This document shows, piece by piece, positions 13,363 through 18,994 of a DNA stretch of 18,994 nt. This stretch comes from JBMNSK01 sp050945155 (GTDB lineage: Bacteria; Actinomycetota; Coriobacteriia; Coriobacteriales; Eggerthellaceae). The first letter of the stretch is position 1. Each line of letters opens with the position of its first letter. A model generated the notes under the pieces. It made no database searches, was not told the DNA's origin, and saw only the letters and a program-made list of their open reading frames with translations. The position numbers and the translations under genes are program-made. Location of the stretch: contig JBMNSK010000025.1 in NCBI GenBank assembly GCA_050945155.1, positions 1-18,994 on the forward strand, written 5' to 3'.

Positions 13363-14271
13363 ATGCAAAGTATCAAGTTACATGACCAAGGCGCTCAGGT
13401 AGAGGACGTGCAGCAACGGCTCGCAAGTCTTGGTCTTTTGGATGAAAATGACGTAGACGGCGCTTTCGGCGAAAGAACGCTCGAAGCAGTCCGAGAATTC
13501 CGGAAGCAGGCAGACTTAGACCCCGGTGATGAGGTTTCTGACAAGGTCTGGTCTGCTCTGGTTGATGCCACTTATCATCTCGGCGATAGAACCCTCTATC
13601 TGCGCATGCCTTATTTTCATGGCAATGACGTCTTAGAACTTCAACATGCTCTCGGTGCGCTTGGTTTTGCAAGTAAAATGACCGATGGAATTTTCGGTGC
13701 ATATACCGAAACGGCTTTGCGTAAGTTCCAGCTCAATATGGGACTTCCTTCCGATGGTATTGCTGGGGCTGCAACGTACCAGGCTCTGCGCAACCTCCAT
13801 CATTCATGGGAGGGCAAAGAAGCCATGGCGACACCTCTCAATATGGGTTTTGCACGTGCGGCTGATGTGCTTGAAAACAACGCCATCTGTCTGTTCGGCA
13901 CGCAGGAGTTTACTCGCAGCGTGGCTTCGCGCATGTCGAATCTTGCTCTGGCTACGAACCCCGCTTCAAAAATCGTAAGCGCAAATTCCTTGCTGGTAAG
14001 CCCAAGCGAAGAGATGCTTATGGTGCACATTGTTCTTCCTGAAGAAAAGACAGCCGAAAATACACCGCGCGTTTTGTATGACGAGTCCGAAACCTTGGCC
14101 CTTCGTTTGCAAACCGCCCTTTCGGTTGTGAGGGGCAAAAAAGAAGCACGTATCGCGGTAGAACTTCCGTCCACGATGTGGGAAGACGCTGGTGAAGATC
14201 GGTCCGCGCAGCATTTTGCAATTTCTCTGTTGGATGCGCTTTGTTTAGCGTTGAGCCAGCAGTTGTCATAG
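13363..14271 (+). CDS. Protein with two peptidoglycan-binding (PGBD1) domains and an unknown C-terminal half
   Basis: A 302-residue protein without signal peptide or membrane segment, so apparently cytoplasmic. Two PG_binding_1 repeats are visible: residues about 5-66 (GAQVEDVQQRLASLGL, DGAFGERTLEAVREFR) and about 84-143 (GNDVLELQHALGALGF, DGIFGAYTETALRKFQ, DGIAGAATYQALR). Residues 150-302 form an alpha/beta region I do not recognise. The two-repeat start recalls CwlM of mycobacteria, a cytoplasmic regulator of cell-wall synthesis with two such domains and an inactive amidase domain, but I see no amidase motifs here. The start at 13363 is chosen because a TTG at 13345 overlaps the -10 box and has no ribosome binding site. 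The next gene follows after 42 bases, so they may be co-transcribed. Confidence 0.82.
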   Translation: MQSIKLHDQGAQVEDVQQRLASLGLLDENDVDGAFGERTLEAVREFRKQADLDPGDEVSDKVWSALVDATYHLGDRTLYLRMPYFHGNDVLELQHALGALGFASKMTDGIFGAYTETALRKFQLNMGLPSDGIAGAATYQALRNLHHSWEGKEAMATPLNMGFARAADVLENNAICLFGTQEFTRSVASRMSNLALATNPASKIVSANSLLVSPSEEMLMVHIVLPEEKTAENTPRVLYDESETLALRLQTALSVVRGKKEARIAVELPSTMWEDAGEDRSAQHFAISLLDALCLALSQQLS

Positions 14272-14313
14272 CACAGGGGAACCATCCCGTCATTGAACCT
14301 TGAGGAGGATAGT

Positions 14314-14844
14314 ATGACGAACCCAGGACAAGGTCAGGAAAACTACTACAACCAAAATGCCGAACAAGGAAACAGCCAGGCATCGACTGGCGCTTCCTAT
14401 GCCCCCGCGCCACCTGCTGCTCCCGCTCAGCCTTCTGCACCTGGTGCAGATGCGTATGCTGCACAACCACAGCCAGGCACACAGGTACCACCGTATAATG
14501 GCACACCTGGTGCGGCGTATGCGAACTACCAGCAGCCTGTGCCGCCTGCTCCTGTGGCGAACGCGCCTGTTCCACCAACTCCGTTGTACGAGTTGACCGG
14601 TGGTATGAAGTTTGGCTGGTTTCTTGTTGGCTGCTTGGCTGGAATTCCAGGCATTCTTATAGCATGGCTTACCAACGTCGATAAATACAACAAGGTTAAA
14701 AGCGATGCGATTAAGTTTTCCATCATTGGTTTTGTGGTGAATATTGTTTTTGTTGTCTTTATCGTGAGCATGATTGTCCTCACAATCATTGGGCTCAGTG
14801 TCGGTAGCGGTGCCGTAGACGCCACCTATTCGATGTATTACTAA
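14314..14844 (+). CDS. Proline-rich membrane protein with two C-terminal membrane segments
   Basis: A 176-residue protein. Residues 1-92 are a disordered, low-complexity tail rich in Pro, Ala, Gln, Tyr and Asn (repeated APAP/PPAP patches). A conserved-looking LYELTGGMKFGWFLVG follows, then membrane segments at about 100-119 and 135-161 joined by a Lys-rich loop (NVDKYNKVKSD). This layout is common among short actinobacterial envelope proteins of unknown function. The start is certain: AGGAGG (14303-14308) is five bases before ATG. A sortase substrate gene follows 32 bases later, so the two probably form an operon. No enzyme motif is visible. Confidence 0.75.
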   Translation: MTNPGQGQENYYNQNAEQGNSQASTGASYAPAPPAAPAQPSAPGADAYAAQPQPGTQVPPYNGTPGAAYANYQQPVPPAPVANAPVPPTPLYELTGGMKFGWFLVGCLAGIPGILIAWLTNVDKYNKVKSDAIKFSIIGFVVNIVFVVFIVSMIVLTIIGLSVGSGAVDATYSMYY

Positions 14845-14876
14845 GGACTTCCGGTTAAGTTTGAATGAGGGGTTAG

Positions 14877-16091
14877 ATGCAATATAGAACACGCAGGATG
14901 GAGAGAAAATTATTCGTATGGTTTGTAGCAGTACTTGCTGCAGTTTCCCTTGTTTTTTCTTACTCGATACCTGCGTGGGCAAGTGATGAGACGAGCATCG
15001 AACTCAATCAGAATATTTCGATTGGAAACGTTGATGTTGAGTCGGTTACCTCGTCAGGAGCTAACCCCGGCAATGATGGCTATGTTGTGAGCAGGGTTAA
15101 TTTTTCAGCGACCAATGCAGGCAGTCTCGCGTTTTACACGCGCGCAAAAATCGACGTTTTGTTTTATGATTCGTTGGGAAATTTAGTCTCCAATCTTGAT
15201 ACAAGCTACATTCGTCCAAACATCGTCGCCGCAAGCAACGCATCGGGAGCTTGGGTTGACGGTGGTGATGGTTACTGGTACTGGAATAACCTTGTTAATC
15301 CTGGTGAGACAACAGCCCATCTCGTGGAGGGTGCACTGGCATCGTTTGACATTCCTAACGAGTATCTCAATTACACCATCAGGCTGAATGTTCACTATGA
15401 GGCAATTCAGGCAACTCATTTGGCTGCAGATGAAACCTGGAATCAGGCAGACATCTATGAAAATGCCCGCGAGATTACGACGGTTGAAAATTTAGGGACC
15501 CAGATTTCTGCAACACTGACTGATGATGGCCTTTCGACGTCTACCCCTTCAGAGCTGAGCGAAGCCCACCTGAGTCCAGGTGGGAAGGTCATCTACGACA
15601 TCAACCTAGAGAACCAAACAGGCACAAGTCGACAATTTTACCTGGGCGCTCAGCTAGGCAATCTCAGCTCTGAGCAAAAAGACCTTCTCAATAGGTACCT
15701 CCATATTCAGATTCAGGATGCGGACGGAAATCTTGTTTGGAGCGGAACGTTTGGTGACCTGAGTGGTGCGGATATAGCTCTTGTTACTCTCGCTCAATCC
15801 GGGTCTTCAAGGCTACAGGTACAAGCAAGTCTCGCAGCGGATGCTCCTAACGCTTTACAGAATTTGAACTCTTCCATTATCTGGAAGATTTCAGTTGCCG
15901 AGGAGGAAGGTGCCACCAATTCTGGTCAGGCTACTGACTCGAACACGCAGTCTGGAAATAATACGGATACCTCTGCAAGTGAAATTCCTGACACGGGTGA
16001 TATGACGAGCGGTATCCTCCCAATATCGCTGCTTGGTATGGCGGCTGCGCTCTTTGCAATCACATACGGTATTCGCCGCCAGGAATTCTAG
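14877..16091 (+). CDS. Secreted surface protein with IPDTG sortase anchor
   Basis: A 404-residue exported protein. The signal peptide runs to about A35 (AWA|SD). Two apparent beta-rich domains follow (about 38-200 and 215-340), with Asn/Asp/Ser/Tyr-rich sequence such as YWYWNN. A Thr/Asn/Ser/Gln-rich stalk (about 345-369) follows. The C-terminal sorting signal is IPDTG (370-374), then a hydrophobic segment and the charged tail RRQEF. IPDTG is an LPXTG variant, so a sortase should link it to peptidoglycan. The start at 14877 has GAGGGG four bases upstream. A later ATG at 14898 has no such site. No known adhesin or pilin domain is recognised. No sortase gene lies in the window. A large CGCAAG/CTTGCG repeat (16098-16103, 16138-16143) follows the stop. 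Confidence 0.82.
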   Translation: MQYRTRRMERKLFVWFVAVLAAVSLVFSYSIPAWASDETSIELNQNISIGNVDVESVTSSGANPGNDGYVVSRVNFSATNAGSLAFYTRAKIDVLFYDSLGNLVSNLDTSYIRPNIVAASNASGAWVDGGDGYWYWNNLVNPGETTAHLVEGALASFDIPNEYLNYTIRLNVHYEAIQATHLAADETWNQADIYENAREITTVENLGTQISATLTDDGLSTSTPSELSEAHLSPGGKVIYDINLENQTGTSRQFYLGAQLGNLSSEQKDLLNRYLHIQIQDADGNLVWSGTFGDLSGADIALVTLAQSGSSRLQVQASLAADAPNALQNLNSSIIWKISVAEEEGATNSGQATDSNTQSGNNTDTSASEIPDTGDMTSGILPISLLGMAAALFAITYGIRRQEF

Positions 16092-16138
16092 CTTGTGCGC
16101 AAGGTAGTGTGAGTTAATAAACACGCATGTCTGCCGTC

Positions 16139-16220
16139 TTGCGTTACATTGTGGTAATAGATAATAGGTAGAATTTCATACAAAGAAAAACTGAGTGATA
16201 ACCTTTTGTCTGGTAAAAGG
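16139..16220 (+). promoter_or_regulatory. leuC promoter and start-site hairpin
   Basis: TTGCGT (16139-16144) and TAATAG (16162-16167) at 17-base spacing form a plausible promoter, giving a leader of about 55 bases. In the leader CCTTTT (16202-16207) pairs perfectly with AAAAGG (16215-16220) over a 7-base loop. AAGGA is the leuC ribosome binding site, seven bases before ATG, so the hairpin hides it. I see no T-box and no leucine-rich leader peptide. Confidence 0.45.
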
Positions 16221-16228
16221 ATTGCACT

Positions 16229-17506
16229 ATGACACGTTCGATGACGATTGCAGAAAAGATTTTAGCCGCACATGCAGGACTCGACGAGGTAGTACCAGGT
16301 CAACTTATCGAATGTTCCGTCGATTTGGTACTCGCAAATGACGTGACCGCCCCCATCGCTATTCGTGAATATAAGAAAATTGGGGTGGATGAAGTCTTTG
16401 ACAAGACAAAAATTGTCATTGTCCCTGACCACTATGTTCCCAACAAAGACATCAAGAGCGCTGAGCAAGCAAAACTCATTCGGGAATTCGTTTATGACCA
16501 AGGTATTACCCACTACTATGAAGTGGGTTGTATGGGTATTGAGCATGCGCTGCTGCCCGAGCTTGGCATAGTTGGTGCTGGCGACCTTGTTATCGGAGCC
16601 GATAGTCATACGTGCACCTATGGAGCTCTGGGGGCTTTTGCGACAGGCGTCGGTTCGACCGATGCCGGCGTCGCGTTTGCAACGGGTAAGGCGTGGTTTA
16701 AAGTTCCGGAATCCATCCTTATTAAAGTGGAGGGAAAGTTAAAGCCAGGCGTTACCGGCAAAGATGTCATTTTGCATATTATTGGCAAGATTGGAGTCGA
16801 CGGGGCACTGTATAAGGCGCTCGAGTTCACCGGTTCTGCCATGCATGACTTGAGTGTCGAATCTCGTCTGACCATGTCGAATATGGCTATTGAGGCTGGT
16901 GGCAAGGCTGGTCTTTTTGAAGTAGACGAAAAGACGCGAGCTTACCTTGACGGACGGGTTGAAAGACCGTATCAAGAATTTCATTCCGATGCCGACGCAC
17001 ACTACAGCGAGATCTACGAGTTTCAAGCTGAAGAAATTGAACCTTGCGTGGCATGGCCAAGCTTACCTTCTAACACACACCCCGTTGCCGAATCACGCCA
17101 TATCAAGATTGACCAGGTAGTCATTGGAAGCTGTACCAATGGTCGCATCGAAGACATGCGTGCAGCTGCGGCAATCTTGCGCGGAAGAAAAGTTGCTGCC
17201 GGCCTGCGCTGCATTGTCATCCCCGCGACTCAGGGTGTGTATCGGCAGTGTTTGTCCGAAGGGCTCATAGAAATCTTTCTTGATGCAAACTGCGCTGTTT
17301 CAACTCCCACCTGCGGACCGTGCTTGAGTGGCTATATGGGCGTTTTGGCTGCGGGGGAGCGTGCCGTTGCAACGACGAATCGAAACTTTGTCGGTAGAAT
17401 GGGCGACCCTGAAAGCGAGGTCTACCTTGCTTCTCCTGCAGTTGCAGCGGCAAGCGCAGTAGCCGGGCATATAGCAGCTCCTGAAGATCTTGAAAACGCG
17501 CGGTAA
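16229..17506 (+). CDS. leuC: 3-isopropylmalate dehydratase large subunit
   Basis: A 425-residue aconitase-type large subunit. With LeuD it turns 2-isopropylmalate into 3-isopropylmalate in leucine synthesis. Motifs in order: VPDHYVPNKD, the YYEVGCMGIEH block, the GADSHTCTYGALG block, and 4Fe-4S cysteines C302 (GSCTNG), C362 and C365 (TCGPC), then NRNFVGRMGD near the end. The length and these blocks fit the shorter LeuC2 / homoaconitase-like branch common in anaerobes and archaea, not the 465-residue E. coli type. Homoaconitase or methylmalate activity is possible by sequence, but the leuD-leuB context points to leucine. The ribosome binding site AAGGA lies in a hairpin. Confidence 0.95.
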   Translation: MTRSMTIAEKILAAHAGLDEVVPGQLIECSVDLVLANDVTAPIAIREYKKIGVDEVFDKTKIVIVPDHYVPNKDIKSAEQAKLIREFVYDQGITHYYEVGCMGIEHALLPELGIVGAGDLVIGADSHTCTYGALGAFATGVGSTDAGVAFATGKAWFKVPESILIKVEGKLKPGVTGKDVILHIIGKIGVDGALYKALEFTGSAMHDLSVESRLTMSNMAIEAGGKAGLFEVDEKTRAYLDGRVERPYQEFHSDADAHYSEIYEFQAEEIEPCVAWPSLPSNTHPVAESRHIKIDQVVIGSCTNGRIEDMRAAAAILRGRKVAAGLRCIVIPATQGVYRQCLSEGLIEIFLDANCAVSTPTCGPCLSGYMGVLAAGERAVATTNRNFVGRMGDPESEVYLASPAVAAASAVAGHIAAPEDLENAR

Positions 17507-17514
17507 GGAGAGCG

Positions 17515-18012
17515 ATGTTTTTCAAAGGAACAGCACATAAGTACGGGCGCGATATTGATACTGACGTCATTATCCCTGCGCAGTATCTGAATACCTCGGA
17601 TTCTCGCGAGCTTGCAAAGCACTGTCTTGAGCGCCTCGACCCTTCTTTTGTCGATAAGGTTCATCCAGGCGATATCCTCGTTGCTGAAGAAAATTTCGGT
17701 TGCGGCTCTTCGCGCGAGCATGCACCTATTGCCATTAAAACGGCAGGCATAGACGTCGTTATCGCAAAGAGCTTTGCGCGCATCTTCTATCGCAATGCGA
17801 TAAATACAGGACTTTCCATCATGGAGTGCCCTGAGGCAGTTGACGGAATTAACGATGGTGATACGGTCAGCGTCGACGCCGATAGGGGCATAATACGAAA
17901 TGAAACGACTGGGCAGAGCTTTGATGCTACGCCCTTCCCACCGTTTATTCGCGAAATTATTGAAGCAGGCGGCTTAATAAATCGTACGAAAAAACGATTG
18001 GGCAAAAAGTAA
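17515..18012 (+). CDS. leuD: 3-isopropylmalate dehydratase small subunit
   Basis: A 165-residue swivel-domain subunit that pairs with LeuC. GRDIDTDVIIPAQYLNT (11-27) holds the substrate-specificity loop YLNT (24-27), where the related enzymes differ. FGCGSSREHA (61-70) carries the Ser-Arg substrate-binding site. IAKSFARIFYRNAINTGL is the usual third block. It begins eight bases after the leuC stop with GGAG overlapping that stop (TAAGGAG), indicating translational coupling. The C-terminus (NRTKKRLGKK) is basic. Size and sequence fit the short LeuD2 branch that accompanies this LeuC type. Confidence 0.95.
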   Translation: MFFKGTAHKYGRDIDTDVIIPAQYLNTSDSRELAKHCLERLDPSFVDKVHPGDILVAEENFGCGSSREHAPIAIKTAGIDVVIAKSFARIFYRNAINTGLSIMECPEAVDGINDGDTVSVDADRGIIRNETTGQSFDATPFPPFIREIIEAGGLINRTKKRLGKK

Positions 18013-18034
18013 CGCCGCGAAGAATGGGAGACGC

Positions 18035-18994
18035 ATGACCGAGGTGAAGAAGATATGCCTTCTACCAGGTGACGGTATTGGTCCTGAGATTTTGGTTGAA
18101 GGTGTCAAAGTTCTTGATGCAATAGGGAAGCTCCATGGTGTTTCCTTCGAATATGAAGAGGCTTTATTAGGCGGAATAGCCATCGACAAGACAGGCACTG
18201 CCTTTCCTTCTGAAACCTTAGATATAGCCAAAGCAAGTGATGCGGTACTGCTTGCGGCAGTTGGAGGACCTAAGTGGGACAGTACAGATCCTGAAAAACC
18301 AAGGCCTGAACAGGGACTTTTAGGCATCCGGAAAGAGCTTGGCCTCTATGCGAATGTGCGCCCCGTTACAACCTATCCATCTTTGGCGAATGCTTCGGTT
18401 TTGCGGCCTGAAATTATTCAGGGCGTAGATTTAGTTATCATGCGCGAACTAACTGGTGGCCTTTACTTCGGTAAACGTGACCGCGTATACGAAAAGCCGG
18501 GTGCTGGTTCAAATGGAAGCCGGGGTCAGTACGCCTTTGATACGCTTGAGTACAGCGAGTATGAGGTGGAGCGCATTGCGCGCCGTGCTTTTGACTTGGC
18601 TCGTATTAGGCGCGGACGCGTGCATTCGGTCGATAAGGCGAACGTTTTGGAGTCAGGCCGTTTGTGGCGAGAAATCGTTCACCGTGTACACGATGAGGAA
18701 TATCCCGACATTGAGCTTTTTGACCTTTTGGTGGACAACGCTTCCATGCAGCTCATTTTGAATCCGCACCAGTTCGACGTTATCGTGACGGAAAACACGT
18801 TTGGTGACATTCTTTCCGATGAAGCTTCGATGATAACGGGCTCACTTGGTATGTTGGCCAGCGCGAGTTTAGGTGACGATGTTTCCTTATACGAGCCTAG
18901 TCACGGGTCAGCTCCCGATATTGCGGGCAAAGGTATTGCCAATCCTCTTGCGCAGATTCTTTCAGTAGCGCTTATGCTGCGTTACAGCTTTGGC
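18035..18994 (+). CDS. leuB: 3-isopropylmalate dehydrogenase, C-terminus cut by window edge
   Basis: The first 320 codons of LeuB are present, with about 35 residues missing past the edge. It oxidises and decarboxylates 3-isopropylmalate to 2-ketoisocaproate with NAD+ in the cytoplasm. Family blocks: LLPGDGIGPEI near the N-terminus, LGIRKELGLYANVRPV, the substrate-site MRELTGGLYFGKR, HSVDKANVLESGRLWR with the catalytic Lys, LVDNASMQLI, the metal-site VTENTFGDILSDEASM, and YEPSHGSAPDIAGKGIANP for NAD binding. No frame break is seen. GGGAG (18026-18030) lies four bases before ATG, and the gene starts 22 bases after leuD, completing a leuCDB operon. Confidence 0.96.
   Translation, partial: MTEVKKICLLPGDGIGPEILVEGVKVLDAIGKLHGVSFEYEEALLGGIAIDKTGTAFPSETLDIAKASDAVLLAAVGGPKWDSTDPEKPRPEQGLLGIRKELGLYANVRPVTTYPSLANASVLRPEIIQGVDLVIMRELTGGLYFGKRDRVYEKPGAGSNGSRGQYAFDTLEYSEYEVERIARRAFDLARIRRGRVHSVDKANVLESGRLWREIVHRVHDEEYPDIELFDLLVDNASMQLILNPHQFDVIVTENTFGDILSDEASMITGSLGMLASASLGDDVSLYEPSHGSAPDIAGKGIANPLAQILSVALMLRYSFG

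Noticed and set aside
14018..14982. Long minus-strand frames (186 and 230 codons) across the PG-binding and proline-rich genes
   Set aside because: They are complements of low-complexity Pro/Ala/Gln codons, which avoid stops. The plus-strand genes have clear start signals and domains.
1..18994. CRISPR array, transposase, prophage or rRNA
   Set aside because: No spaced direct repeats, no integrase or transposase motifs and no rRNA segments were seen while reading both strands.

Overview
This window looks like a chromosomal segment of a moderate-GC actinobacterium. The best guess is the class Coriobacteriia (Eggerthellales or relatives). The guess rests on the divIC-like/ppx gene order, two genes that look leaderless, a sortase substrate, and protein sequences that read like that group. 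I cannot name a species from sequence alone. I see no prophage, insertion sequence, CRISPR array or rRNA.

Left part (1-4561). On the minus strand lie a universal stress protein cut by the window edge, a PurF-like phosphoribosyltransferase that has lost its glutaminase residues, and a MATE-family efflux pump. On the plus strand is a SanA/YdcF-like DUF218 membrane protein that seems to be translated from a leaderless mRNA. It converges on a tRNA-Val(UAC) gene across a two-sided hairpin terminator.

Middle part (4562-9145). This is the least ordinary stretch. It holds a GH114-like lipoprotein glycosidase, a gene-poor stretch with a strong hairpin, a 54-residue remnant resembling the N-terminus of a CpaB/SAF-domain pilus protein, an unrecognised cysteine-rich protein, and a thrC operon whose second gene encodes a ModE-type DNA-binding domain.

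Right part (9146-18994), all on the plus strand. In order: a short DtxR/MntR-type regulator, a DivIC/FtsB-like division protein with a very long Arg/Ser-rich cytoplasmic tail, a Ppx/GppA phosphatase, tRNA-Leu(UAA), a polyprenyl diphosphate synthase, a cytoplasmic protein with two peptidoglycan-binding domains (also apparently leaderless), a proline-rich membrane protein, an IPDTG sortase substrate, and the leucine operon leuC-leuD-leuB (leuB runs off the window). LeuC and LeuD form isopropylmalate isomerase, and LeuB oxidises the product. The genes from 9713 to 16091 are mostly about the cell envelope and division.

No complete new system stands out. The points most worth a second look are the glutaminase-dead PurF paralogue, the RS-rich divisome protein, the hybrid metal site of the DtxR-like regulator, the two-PG-binding-domain protein with an unknown C-terminal half, the identical leaderless promoter spacing of two genes, and start-site hairpins at leuC and at the cysteine-rich gene.
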